The notes beneath the pieces are model-generated. The model had not been told where the DNA came from and did no database searches. It saw nothing but the letters and a program-made list of their open reading frames with translations. Of a DNA stretch of 64,000 nt, positions 23,538-35,560 are shown in pieces (within the stretch, counting starts at the first letter, position 1; each line of letters starts with the position of its first letter). A program made the translations under genes and the position numbers. The stretch comes from Cricetomys ansorgei (Eukaryota > Chordata > Mammalia > Rodentia > Nesomyidae), in assembly GCA_026225945.1 (NCBI GenBank), contig JAMJFZ010001089.1, positions 4,829,501 to 4,893,500 on the forward strand. Direction: 5' to 3'.

Positions 23538-23750
23538 ATATGGTGCGTTCCTTTAATCCCAGGACTCTAGAGGCAGAGGCAGAGGCAGAGGCAGAGACAG
23601 AGGCAGAGGCAGAGGCAGAGGCAGAGGCAGGTGTACCTCTCCAGGCTTGGGTATATGGTTCTACCAGGGCTACACAGTGAACTTTATCTCAAAGAATAAA
23701 AATAAATAAATAAATAAAATAAAAATAAAAATAAATGAAAATAAAATGGA
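23538..23750 (+). mobile_element. B1 SINE with expanded GCAGAG segment
   Basis: The B1 head (GGTGCGTTCCTTTAATCCCAG) is followed by an expansion of the normal GAGGCAGAGGCAG segment into about ten hexamers (23570-23630). The right part then reads CTACCAGGGCTACACAGTG and TTATCTCAAAGAA. The tail is an (AAAT)n-rich stretch to about 23750. Confidence 0.88.
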
Positions 23751-23839
23751 ATAATATCTATTTGCTTAGTCAGACACACAGTTGTCGCTTTTTCTTCTAA
23801 TTTTTTTTAGCCTTCCAGGTATTGTAAGAGGTTTCTTTT

Positions 23840-23930
23840 GAGCCTTGGTGGACACCTGAACTTTTACATGCACCCCCCATACAAGTACATATAATTAAGA
23901 ATAATGGTAAAAATAGATCTTTAAAATATT
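23840..23930 (+). repeat. Truncated B3/B4-type SINE tail
   Basis: The block TGGACACCTGAACTTTTACA, CACCCCCCATACAAGTACAT and AATAGATCTTTAAAAT resembles the 3' third of a B3-like SINE. The tRNA-derived head is absent. Confidence 0.45.
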
Positions 23931-25194
23931 TTTTAAAACTCTTGTTTGTTGGCTTCCTTCTTCAGGTGATAGGGGCTACACAGTATACAGAAATTATATT
24001 TAGTATTCAACATCCAGAAATTTCATTGCCGTAGCTTTGTGGAGGAAGGGCAGTTTTGAAACTTATATGTGATGTTATCACATTATTTATCTTTATTATA
24101 GAGTGAATGTTTTGTTAAAATTGTGGGCAAGTGAGTGACATCAATTAAAATGCAGAGAGAATACATTCCTGTGAAACATTAACCTGGAACATGACTTATC
24201 TATGGGAGTTGTTGACAGTCCTTATTCTGGACATAATAAGCAGTATTAAATATTAAAAAATTTAAAGTGATTAATTTTTATAGGACCTAACTTATAACAT
24301 CTTCATGATACAAAAATGTAATTTTTTCCCCATTTATGAACAGATATAGATTTCATGAAGCAGAAAAACTTAAAGTGAAAGGCACCACAGCTGTGCTAAC
24401 CTCAAGGAACATACCCACACACATTGCTGAGACTTCCCTGTGTGGAGAACAAGAGGGCTTTCCCTGCTAAAAATCATAGCCAGTCATGCAAGTTTGTGTA
24501 CTATAATCTTATAGATTGTATCTCTCATTAATTTCTCTTTACAATTTCTACTTAACATCTCAAGCAGGGCATCACCATTGTCTGTCTGTCATGGCCTGTG
24601 GAGTCTGCCTGGATCTCAAGCTTCCACAGCCCATGCAGGGACCAAATTAGAATTGCTCCTATCCAGCAGGACCAGATGTTGTGGGCATTTCTACCTCTCA
24701 CCCACTACTTATTTGCATTAGTTTTACTTACACCAATAAGCCCCACAACCACTTCTTCAGGATCAGTGCGCAATAAGCAAACTTACCATGATAGGCAGTA
24801 GACTTTTGTAATTCTTCCTCCTTTTAAACCTGTCATTTGTGACCCAGATCACTTGTAACAATGAAATTATCTTGTCTCCCAAGACTCTCAGATGTTCTGG
24901 TCCACCTCGTTCCTCCTTCTTTCCCTTCGCAACTATCCTAAACATGCTAAGTTTTCCAGAGATCCAACCCAATCCATGAGCTTTTGAATACAATGGGACA
25001 TGGCTAGGACAGTATCAACGATAGAGCTCAGTTTTCCGCATCTTTTACATTTAACTGTGCTGAACATGAAACTAATTCACACTCTTTGGGGAAAGAGCCA
25101 AGGGGCGGAGGTACAGATAGAAAGAATTTTCAGAAGAATCTCAGAAGTATTTATGTCATATTTAAAAAAGAGAAACACACTGAATATTAGTGTA
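23931..25194. other. Unique sequence
   Basis: No gene or repeat was recognised in about 1.26 kb. Confidence 0.5.
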
Positions 25195-25300
25195 AGCTCC
25201 GGGATGGTGACTCCTGCCTGTAATCTTAGCACCTAGGAGGCTGCATCAAGAGGATACCTACAAATTTGAGACCAATCTGAGTTACAAGTGAAATCATTTA
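25195..25300 (+). repeat. Old B1 (PB1-like) monomer
   Basis: The stretch GGGATGGTGACTCCTGCCTG, TAATCTTAGCACCTAGGAGG then TTTGAGACCAATCTGAGTTAC is a diverged B1 with no long A-tail. Confidence 0.75.
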
Positions 25301-25784
25301 TGTGTAAAACCATCTATAACTATTTCAGTTTATACGACTTGTAAATTCTAATAAGTTCTTTCCTGGAGTCCGATGTAAATTGGAAAGGTGGAGTTTGAGC
25401 CTCAGATCAAAAACTGTACTTGTTTATAGTCATTACTTGTTTGTGAGAAGGGTCTTAGTATACAGTGTACACTAGTCTTGAACCCCTGATTCTCTTACCT
25501 TCATCTCTTACATCTTGGGTTCAAAGATATGTGCCACCTGCCTGGTTTGAAGTCTACTTGTTGCCCTGTTGTCTCTATGGGTGTCCGGGTGAGAGCAGCC
25601 AAAATGGTTACACACCTGTCAACTCAAAAAGATGTCATGGTAAAGACTGGGAATTGATGAAGGTCTTTCATGAATTTGTTGCATTGAGAATAAAAAACAG
25701 ATGCACAAATGTGCTGACAGTGTTTCCAGGGACATGTTTTGCTTAAGATAGAGATTTTGTCATTATTGTTGTTTGTTTGTTTTA
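25301..25784. other. Anonymous sequence
   Basis: No gene or repeat was recognised. A (GTTT)n stretch lies at about 25764-25783. Confidence 0.45.
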
Positions 25785-26480
25785 GAGCAGTGAAGTTCAC
25801 AGCAAAATCGAGTGCAGGGGACACAGACTCTCTCTTGCATACCTGTCCGGTTACCAACACCCTCTGCATGAGCAGCCCATTTGTTACATTCAAAGAAGCC
25901 ATATTGACCTGTCATGATCATCCAGATTTCATGCTGTGTCAGGGTTACTTTGGCTGTTGTATATGCTGTTTTCCCAGCATGTTTATCTCTACAATATCTT
26001 ATGGAATAGTTTCTTTGTCCTAAAGTCCTCTGTGCACTACTTTATCTCTCCCCTATTCCCAACACCAGGAGACTACTGACCGTTTTACCACAGTTCTGCC
26101 TTCTTGGGAATGTCTCAGCTGATACCCTGTAATATGCTGCTCTTTCCAATGGGCATTCTTTACTTCTTGATGTGCATTTACATAGCCTTCCTGTCTTTTC
26201 AATGGACCAATGGCTCATTTGTTTTTAGCACTGAATAGTATCCTATTGTGTACATGAGCTACAGTTCACACAGTATCCCACCATACATTTGATTCAAATT
26301 CCTTGCTTCCTTTTCTAGTCTCGTAGTTACAAACATGAGTAAATATCATGGGGGGAGGGGGTGGTTGTGTAGATGTACATTTTCAGTTCATTTGGGTAAA
26401 CATCAAAAATTTGATTGCTAGGTCATATGATGGGTTTCACCTTTCAGTTTCACGACTTCATTATTGACAGGAAATGTCCC
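25785..26480 (-). mobile_element. Ancient L1 (L1M/L1ME-type) 3' region
   Basis: It is collinear with the antisense of old mammalian L1 3' sequence: GTTCACAGCAAAATCGAG (25795), CATTTGTTACATTC, CCTCTGTGCACTACTTTATC, then a TTTTTAGCACTGAATAGTATCC block (26224) and CATTTGGGTAAACATC (26389) to GATTGCTAGGTCATATG. About 700 bp is preserved without the coding part. Confidence 0.85.
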
Positions 26481-29400
26481 CAGGATATGAATCCTGCACT
26501 GAACCCAGGAAGCCTGTAAGGATCTCTTTCATGTCAATGATCATTCCTGGAGTGCAGAGAACAGTCTTGATAGTTCTAGTTCATAATAACTGAGGAACAG
26601 GTGTTCAGAAATGGGACGATATTGGCCTGGATTCCCAACCATGCTGTGACTCTACCAAGTAGAGTCAGGCCAAAATTGCCTCAACAACTGAAGAGCATTT
26701 CTGAAGCTTAACAATGTACAAATCAACTCTAAAATGTTTGGTATCCCAATCTTTTAGTCATTATGTTATTTGAATAAGGCAGAAGATTTTCATACAAATG
26801 TATATGCAAGAAACAAACTTTCCTTTGAACTTGACCCCTTAAAGATTCACTGATTTTATTAAAGCTCACCGAGACAAGTACTTTATGCCCTTTTCTAGAG
26901 TAATTTTCTAAGTACAAAGCTCATTAAAACCGCTAACATTTCCTCGTGACTCCTGCTAATTCTGCGGCCATACTGGATTCTGAGATGACTATACGAAATT
27001 TAGCAACAAACAGGCAAACAGTGCCTCAGACATCTTTCCAGAAGGAGGAGGTCTGTAGTAATTCTTACACCTTCTGTGTATCGTCACTCCTCTTTTCTTT
27101 TATCTTTCTTTCCTCTTCAGAAAAAAAAAATCTTTGGAACAAATTGTTTTTGTTAGATAGAGCACTGGTCATTGTCTAGCCTGAGGGAAGCAGACAACTT
27201 CACAGACAGTAATGACCGAGACAGTCATCTAATTTTACTGAAACAAAAGTGAAATTGTACACTGCACAAAATTGTCGCAGAGACTACTTTAGGTCCATTT
27301 GTACTTCTATTTTATTCCGCATGACACATGATTCTACTAAAGTTCCCCCTCTCAATTTTTCTCTTTGCAGTCTGGAAAAGCAGATTCGGCAATGACTGCG
27401 TTCATTTATAAAAGCATCCCAAACAAAATTGAACCCCAAGGCTGATAACCCATAAAGATGTTGATCAGACCCGAGCAGAATGGACCATGCTTTGGGGCTT
27501 GCTGAGCTGAAGATGGTTCTAGAAGACCGATGGCTTTCTGTACACAATTACAAACACCACAGTTCTGTCAGATGAATGGAAGCTCATGAAATATGGGGAT
27601 GGACTTTTATTAAGTAAAGAATGGCATTTTGTAAAATGCTTCCTGGGATTCGGTAATTTTTGGAGGTAAATTCTATCCATTCTTCAGCTTAGGTCATAAT
27701 CAAATAATCTTATAAGCAAAAACAATCCAATAAAATATACACAAGATAGTTCTACAAAACAGAAAATAATTGACTTTTGACATGGGAAATAGAGTGAGAT
27801 GAACCTTGTGAAATTCGTATAATGGTTATCTACACCAGTGGACGTGATAATCAGTGAGGAAACAGGAACGTAGTCTTCACAGAATAACCCGGAGAGAAAT
27901 TGGAAGTGAGCAGTGAGAAACGCATTGTATACCAACAGAGAGAGCAGTGTACAAATGGAGTCAACGTAGGGGAAGGGGAAGGGGGAGGGGAAGGGGTAAG
28001 GGTGATGCATATGCTAATCCCCCTGCTTTGATCATTATCCAGAATATATGAATCAAAAGTTGCTTTGTACTTCATAAATATGTTCAAATATTGTGTCAAT
28101 TAGAAATTAATCTAAAAAATATATATGGAGATTCCCCAAGCCAAGTTCCAAGGAATGTAGCAATTCTTAGCTAGTAGAAGAGGCCGAGACACTGATTGTT
28201 TGCTCTTATGTCAGGAAAGCATTACCGGGCTCACCCCAAACTTCATCTTTAGGATTTCCCAATATCCAGGATTTAAGACATGAAGTTTATGACCGTTTGT
28301 TCTATTAGTAAAGGAAAACTAACAATGCTTCTGGAAGCTTAGAATGTTTCTGAAAGCTTCTCAGGATGCAGAAGGTTTTAGGGCTTTCGATAACAGTCAT
28401 TAAAATGTAATTCACAATCAGGATAGACTGTCAGCTCTTCAGTAGTAAATTATGTTGTGATGAACGTTATGTTAAGATGGTATATTTACATATGTAAATG
28501 TAGGCCTGGCTACATGTGGCATCTATTTAGCTGATGGACGAATAAGGTATATTAGTTACAGGGACTGTCCCTTAATAAAGTTAGACTTAAATTTCTTTCT
28601 TTCATTGGTGATGCTTGGTGTAGATGTGCGACTGTAGATCTGACTGAGAAGTGTTTTTCATTTCCTTGCTTGTCTTTAATGAGAAGATGATTCACATCTA
28701 ATTTGAATCATGATTAAAGAAGGAAGTCACCTGGAGTTTGTGATGAACATATTCCATAGTTTATTAACTAAAAGATTATGTTCCTGAAGAATGTTCACTC
28801 TCTGAAAGCTTATTATTACATCGTATGTATGTATGAGTCTGTGTTTACACATATATTAAATTATATTGAGACCTGTCGTGTTCAAAGAGAAAAGTGGAAA
28901 GATATCCATGTAACTTCTAGTTTCTACTGGATCAGGTTTATAAGGAGTTAGAAAAATATGGTATTTGGTGGAAAAAATATAAATTTCAGATAAAAATGGA
29001 AAGAAAACAAAGAAATCAAACACATTAGGTTCTTAATCTCTTTTGAACTTCAGGGTAAAATCAGAGGATTTGGGTCTCAGGGAAAGGACTGCTCTCCATC
29101 AGAGATGTTTCGCAGATTTTTCAGAACACTGGGAACTTTTCCCTCCTACTTTCTTTTCCTTCCTTCCTTCTTCTTTTTTTTTAATCAAGTCTAAGGAAAC
29201 TCATGTGAAGTTCTCTAATAGCAAGTATAATGGGGCCTCCGACATTGCTGTATGGAGAGCAATGTCTGGTCTATTTTTAAAGTCTCCAGGGAAGGAGCGT
29301 CTACAACTTCCTTGTGAATCTCTGACTCTGTACCTGGCAATCTTCCCCTCCCAAGGTCCCCAGGCTGGCCTTCCTCCCTTGCTTAAGAATTTATTATAGA

Positions 29401-29814
29401 TCAAATTATTTTAGGGTTCCTAATATATTGTTATATTTAAATGATACATTCCCCCAAAGGGCTCAATTAAAAGAGTGTAGGATGTCTGTGCAGAGCGTGC
29501 AGTCCTCAAAGACAGGTGTTCAGTCAGTGCATGAGGGTGAGATTAGGTGACAAACATACATCATATCCTTCCACACGGACATCTCCCAACAATTTAGAAG
29601 CAAACGGGATGGAGGTTTACCTTCTCTCTAATCTTTCTGGAGCTATGTGCTTTGATTCCAACCCCAAGTCCCTGGAACAGAATCTCAGTTATAGCAGTAT
29701 TGGACAGAGATGATATTGCTGGCAACACACCTCATATGTTCTGGGGGATAATTAATATTTTATGGCATTTTTAATGACATAGAACCTTATTTAGGTACTG
29801 CAAGTGCCTGACAC
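26481..29814. other. Long unique stretch, no gene recognised
   Basis: No exon, RNA gene or classified repeat was recognised in 3.3 kb. A G-quadruplex motif lies at 27969-28002. The 118-codon frame at 29043-29399 has no domain and is interrupted by a poly-pyrimidine stretch. Confidence 0.5.
27969..28002 (+). other. G-quadruplex-forming motif
   Basis: Five G-runs of four or five bases (27969-27972, 27975-27978, 27981-27985, 27987-27990, 27993-27996) are separated by one- or two-base A loops, with a further GGG at 28000-28002. This satisfies strict G4 rules with four-tetrad potential. Confidence 0.85.
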
Positions 29815-29903
29815 TGCTAATTGTTTTGAGGAAATGGTGATTGAACCCTTGGCCTCGACCATGCTAAGTAAATGCTCTACCACTAAATGACACTCCCATC
29901 CTT
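29815..29903 (-). repeat. B4/RSINE1 fragment (ID-like half)
   Basis: The complement of GATTGAACCCTTGGCC, CATGCTAAGTAAATGCTC and TACCACTAAATGACACTCCC matches the ID-derived half of B4/RSINE1. The B1-derived half is missing. Confidence 0.6.
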
Positions 29904-31924
29904 CCTGTTGCCAGTTCTTAGGTATCTGTAAAGCCCAGCAACCACTGCACAGAACTGCTCAGGTGAAGATGGGAATCTATTCTAGCCTATAATCATGGTT
30001 GACATTCAGAAGGAGAAAGTAATTTATCTTTAAAGTTTTCATGTCTATTGTTCCTTGTTATTTTTATGTTGTCACTTCATTTCACGGGAAAAAAGCATTA
30101 CAATGTAACTAAAATATCAATTATATTTGCACTGATATTTAATAATATCTGTCATATCGTATGCTAACCATCAAAATAAACATTGTTGAGGTTTTCTAAT
30201 TTAAACAGTGAAAATCTCAGCTTATATACTTCTGTTAATTATTTTGTTATTTGTTTAATGTCGAGAAGGGATTTGCTCCCTGCACTTCATGAACAGATAC
30301 GATCGAGTTATGTTTTGTCATTAGAAATATCATTTTATTTATTTTTTTGTATTTCAACTCCTTCCTTAAAATGAAAAAAAAAAGTGAAATGAATATCAAG
30401 CAAACTTTCTCTTGCTTCCCTCTAAAGATAAAAGCAAAGCCGTCTTTACGAAGAGAAGCTTATTTTTGTCTGTTGATTCGTTGAAGACCAAATAAAAGTT
30501 CACTTCAATATGTTCAAGGTCACTTTTCCCCTTACATCTCACTTCCTCAGGGAAGGGATGTGGGGGCCCGAGTGACAACATGGGATTATTGCATACTTGA
30601 CTCTCATTCTGTGGGAATGGAGAGCTTCAGTGAGCGGTTGGTCTCTCACCTTCTGGCCCTGCCCTGAATGTTTCATCAAGGACAGAACAGGTGCTCACTG
30701 CTTGGCGCTTACGGGTGTGAAACAGAAGCAACAGTTATTCCCTCTTGTCTCATCTACAACCTACACTTTCCAAGACACCTGGGTCTTGGAAAAAGCTGTA
30801 GCTAGCACCAAACTCTACCAACCCTGTGCTATTTTCTCTCTATATGCAGCTGTAATAAATGCTAATGTACAAATTAGTCACCCTAACGGATTAACAACTA
30901 ACTGTGCAAAGGAGGGAATACAGCGATATATTGTATTAAAAGTTGCGAAAGTGAGCACAACGCCCCTAGTTCTGATGGGTGTGAGCTGCTAAGAGGCTAA
31001 CAGACTGGTGACATTTAAATCAAGGACACGCCACGCAGAAGAAACGACTCATGTCCCAAGCCGGATGGAACAAAATGGCACCAGTTTTCTTCCCATGACT
31101 GAGAACTCTGCAGACTTTAAACCTTACAAACTATTCATGTTTGGAAACTTCCATTCAATATTTTTAGAACACGGTTACTCGGAGGTAAACTAAAACTGTA
31201 GAAAAGGAGACAGTAGGTAAAGAGGAGGCTATGGTATAAGGGGGAAAAAAAAGTGCTTTTGTTCCTGTTCTCTGTGAGTTCTAGATTAAGATCATGGGCC
31301 GAGCACTGTTTCCGATTTGTAAAGAAAAGATGATCTAGATCATTGTTTCGTTCTCCCTTTTATCTGCAGGAGTGACTCCAGCCTGGGGCTGCTGACCGCA
31401 GTTATAACAATTTTAAGATTTGTGGGGCTATTTGCTTGTCTTTCTCACCCTCATCTGCTATGGACAGCAGGAGAGTAGGAGTAAGTGTGCCCCTCTCCCT
31501 CGTGAGCTTTAGCTGTCTCAGGATGGGGGAGTATCAGTGTTAATATTACACTGATACAAAACGTCGAATGGAAATGTCCATTGCGCCAAGAAAACATTTT
31601 TACACATACAAGTTTATGTTACAGTGAGCAACAAACACAAAGTTTCTTGTCTACTTTTCCGTATCTAGGTGTAGGGTATAATATGTCTCCCACTTTCTTT
31701 AACAACGGACGATTTTGAATATTTGAAATTATTTGAGTTCTTAATTAAAGTTTCACATTGATACAAAAATTCTTCTCACCCTTCACCCTGCCCGGTCAGC
31801 TTGTCTCTGGTTTTCTCTCAGTTAGCAGTTGATCCAACTTTTTAAAATGGAGATTTTAATGGAAAGTCAGTGGGAGGTGAGTGAGAATTTTATGTTATAC
31901 TTTACTCTGTTCAGTATGATTAGC
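29904..31924. other. Unique sequence with a TAAT-rich block
   Basis: No repeat was recognised. A block at 30840-30960 has an E-box CAGCTG (30848-30853) and several TAAT/ATTA cores. The 131-codon frame at 30597-30992 crosses this block and shows no domain. Confidence 0.5.
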
Positions 31925-32157
31925 TTATGTGGTGTGCGTATGCTTGTGTTGTGTGTATGTGTATACGTGTGCATGTTTGCATATACATATCCTTCTGTGT
32001 GTATATATTTGTACATATATCTTGAGTATCTTTCTGTGTGTGCATCTTTTTCTTGCATCTGTGTCTGGACCTGTCACTGTCTCCCTGTCTTTGTGTCTCT
32101 GTCTCTGTCTCCGTCTGACTCTCTCTCTCTCTCTCTCTGTGTGTGTGTATGTGTGTC
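31925..32157. repeat. Degenerate (TG)n/(TATG)n and (TC)n low-complexity tract
   Basis: TG/TATG-rich sequence grades into TCTG/TC repeats (32075-32140) and a short TGTG end. Open frames over it are Cys/Val- and Ser/Leu-rich artefacts. Confidence 0.9.
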
Positions 32158-34199
32158 AGGATTATGTTACTTAAATTACATTATATTTTCATACTGAAGT
32201 TACAGGTCTCAGTTGATGATTAATTGAAAGAGAACAAGAGATCATCTTATTTCACTTTCCCATTAGGGTAACATCAAAATGTATTCCCACGTCTCCATGA
32301 TTTTGAAATTAGAACATTATTTTATTTGCAATCACATTGTTAATCTAGATCACAACTCTGTTATCAAAAGCTGTCTTTGTTGTGGTGGGATCAGGTTCCA
32401 GAAGGCATTGCACCCACGGCTAAGAAATTTCATTATGTGTCAAATTTATTTTAAACCTCATTTCTCCGAGTCTAAAATAAAGTGTTTGGCTCTCACGGTA
32501 TATGGACTCCGGACACAGAACTCAAACTTGCTTTGTACACACATGCAGAAGTGTGTGCAAGGGATGCCTGGCTGGTTCTCTCTGAGGTGAGCAAGAGCGA
32601 GCCTTCAGTTATTGGTACTGCTCGAACACGTCTTGAGGGAACTGGTGCAAACACTGTTTCTTAACAGAAAGGAGCTTTTAAATGTTGAGGTTCGAAAACC
32701 TACTCAACATTTTTAACTGCTCTAGCTTTAATTCATAATTACAAGCTTATTCCAATCTCTGCATAATGAAACCACATTTTAGACCAACAGCTGTTATCAG
32801 CTTTTGTACGTAGCCTTGGGATATGAATATTTTAATATTCATTTTCTGTGTGCAGATAAACTAAATACTTCCTACTGGAAGTCTATCAAATTAATCATGA
32901 AAATCTTAGTTGCTGTTCTTTCTTCCATGTAACTCATTTTTAAAACACTGCTCACTTTATGCTCCACTTTCCACAACAGAGAGTGTGTAGGGGCAGGGGC
33001 GGGGTGACTAGACTATGGTGAAGATGAAAGCAGCCATGTTGTAGAGATCTGCCTTCGGTCCCTTTCCATGTTAGGCAGTCAGTTTAAGGCTTACTATTTT
33101 GCTTGTGGCTTTGTTTTAAGGGCTCCTTCCCTTCCCTTTCTTTCTTTGTTTTTGTTTTTGTTTTGCTGAAATGATGTGATTTCCACTTATTAGGGCCTCA
33201 TATGCAAATGATACGGCCCAAAGGTAGATTATGTCCTCCAATCTTTCAGGCACAATGTCATAAATGCCATTGTGACATACCATAAAACACAGATTTTGGG
33301 CAGATTTCCTTTGTAGATAGCAGTGCGGTGGTTGGACAGAAAATAAAAGTTCTGTCGTCGAGTAAAAGCTAGCCATGTTCACTGTGAGGTAGAGAGAAAG
33401 AGCAATAGAAACCTTCTCAAATGAAGTGCGAATAGGTGTCTTTGTGGTTAAGGTTGATGGATGTCAACACTGGACATGGTCCACATGGATTCCTCACGTT
33501 GCTAGGGAGTCTTTCCTCTGAGAAGATAACTAACCCCGCTCAACAGAATACTATTATGTAAACAACACAACAAATGGCATTTTCATAACCAACGATTAAT
33601 GAAAAAAATTTATGCAGTAAGCAATTGAAACATCAACGATCACTATTAATAAGATAATCAATATAATAACCTAGAGCATGGTCACGATCAAAGATCTCCC
33701 TGGTGTTCAGTTATGACTATTTAGACACGGTTGAGCCTGATGATAGAAAACAATGAAACAATGAAAGAAAAATATATAAATGCATCAAAGGGTCAACGCA
33801 GTGTTTCCTAGTTAGAAGAGTCAGATCTCTACGAAGGCTCCTCGGGCTCTACTGAGTGACCATATCTGGCGCCATCTTTTTAATCGGACTGTGTTCTTGT
33901 TTTTGGTTCTGGCGAGAGAAAAATGCAGCACTCAGGACTTGGGGTTTGGAGAAGTGACGGCAATCCCCTTTGACGATGCTGGTGGGGCATGGGTCTGCAG
34001 AGAAGAGCGGACCGGAAACACTCTGTGCTGTTCGTGCCTAGGACAGCGGGAGCGTTCACGCCCATCTCTTCTTGGTGAAGTCTCCGCCCCTTTGGACTTC
34101 CCCCTCTGTTTCTCCCACTTCTTTGGATTGTGACTTGGGAAGTCCATGTTTGATATCAGGGAAATTCCAGTTTAGATCATGTCTCACCTCATGTTTCCC
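32158..34199. other. Unique sequence with hairpin and CpG cluster
   Basis: No gene was recognised. It holds a 10-bp inverted repeat at 32680-32712, a 9-bp inverted repeat at 32824-32843, and a cluster of 14 CpGs at 33832-34086 with a YY1-like CGCCATCTT. Confidence 0.5.
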
Positions 34200-34445
34200 T
34201 TTGCTCTCATCATGTCCTTTTATAAAAATGTTTTTCAATCGAAATAGAATTGTGTCACTCTCCCCTTCCTTCTCCTCCATCTGGCTCTTCCCAGCTACCC
34301 TCCGTTGAGCTCCTCCCATGCCCCACCTCAAGTTGATAGCACCTTTCCCTTTGATTGTTATTACAAACACTCGCGCATGTGTGTATACACAAAGACACGT
34401 AAATACACCCTGCAAGTCTGTTTCGGCTCTTTGTGTATACTCTAT
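34200..34445 (-). mobile_element. Rodent L1 3' end fragment (Lx-like)
   Basis: The complement of ATCTGGCTCTTCCCAGCTAC, GAGCTCCTCCCATGCCCCA, TCAAGTTGATAGC and TTTGATTGTTATTACA follows a rodent L1 3' UTR. The 5' limit is lost after the CA/TG-rich stretch near 34370-34440. Confidence 0.6.
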
Positions 34446-34686
34446 GGCAGTTGCCCTCATGACTTAACAAGCACTTGACTTTCCAACGGTCCCAGGTCTC
34501 CATTGACACATTTGATCTTTCCGTAATACTGACGACCTCCCCCGTTTCTTACCTTTCAGAGTCTGCCCCCAGCAGTGATTATTTTATCTGGTAGAGAGAA
34601 CATTAGTTTGCTTTATTCGAATGACTGGGCATATCAATTGTACTCCAGCGCAGGCCACATGCTCAGTAAGAGTTGGTCAACACAAA

Positions 34687-34745
34687 TTTATATATTACTT
34701 ATATCATATCTATATCTATATCTATCTATATATTATATATTCTAC
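34687..34745. repeat. (TATC)n/(TA)n low-complexity tract
   Basis: Interrupted ATATCT and CTATATAT units run over about 55 bp. Confidence 0.85.
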
Positions 34746-34799
34746 ACAAATTGGATTCCATATTTCCTTTCTTTGTGTGTATGCTTTTTTTTTTTTTTT

Positions 34800-34930
34800 A
34801 AAGAGAGCAAAAGAACATGGAGTTGGCAGGGAGGAAGAGGAGGATTTGGAAATCAGGGGGGCAAAAGAATACGATCAACATATATTTATAAAATTCTCAA
34901 AGGATAAACATAAAAACAAAATATAAAATA
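34800..34930 (+). mobile_element. Rodent L1 3' terminus
   Basis: The G/A-rich GGAGTTGGCAGGGAGGAAG, AAAAGAATACGATCAACATA and TTATAAAATTCTCAAAGGAT then an A-rich tail match the last 130 bp of rodent L1s. A T13 run (34787-34799) precedes it. Confidence 0.72.
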
Positions 34931-35344
34931 CAATCACATCGCTGTTCTCAGTCTCTGCCACATTGCTCTTGTGGCTTCCTTTCCTGTAAGAACCAACAGT
35001 CTGCTAAGTCAGACAGACTTTGTACATTTAAAATATAATTTTCTACAACCTTACTGATCACTTGTGTGACTTGGTTTCTGACTCTTCAACATAATCCACT
35101 CCCCACCCCCCACCTTGGAGTCGTTAAACATAGACTCTTAAGCTTCTTTCCCTCACTATTTTTCTTGATTCAAGAAAAATTAATTATTCAAGATCTGACT
35201 GAAATTGGAACTCATCCATGTGACTAAAGAAAAAAAACTACTTACTTGAGGCTGCTCTATCATTTAACTAACTGGTCAGTGTGCTAGTTTATGTCTGTGT
35301 TTAGGTCCGTGTTGGGTATCATTCTTCAGTTATACCTGCTTTAC
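34931..35344. other. Unique sequence
   Basis: Nothing was recognised in about 410 bp. Confidence 0.5.
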
Positions 35345-35560
35345 TTTTCTGAGCCAGAGTCTCACACTGAACATGAGACTCACCAATCTGGCTAGGCCAT
35401 GTGACTAATCAGCTTGTCAGACCCTCCTATCTGCCTCCTTGGTTCTAGAATAACAGGCACATTCCATCATGTGTCATATGTATGTGAGGCTAAGGATTGA
35501 ACTCAAGTCCTCATACTTCCAGCCTGTGTCTTATTTAGGATTATGAGTTATCTCTCACAG
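35345..35560 (-). repeat. B4-related composite SINE
   Basis: The order GAGCCAGAGTCTCACACTGA, ATCTGGCTAGGCCATGTGAC, CCTCCTATCTGCCTCCTTGG, ATTGAACTCAAGTCCTCATA and GAGTTATCTCTCACAG matches the unit at 10182-10405. It is more diverged and lacks a clear T-run. Confidence 0.68.

Noticed and set aside
23570..23630. Regular GCAGAG repeats that might be taken for a CRISPR-like or coding repeat.
   Set aside because: They are an expansion of the normal B1 GAGGCAG segment and have no spacers.
30597..30992. 131-codon plus-strand frame, followed by another open frame to 31193.
   Set aside because: No recognisable domain. I treated the interval as a candidate non-coding block instead; codon-substitution analysis would decide.
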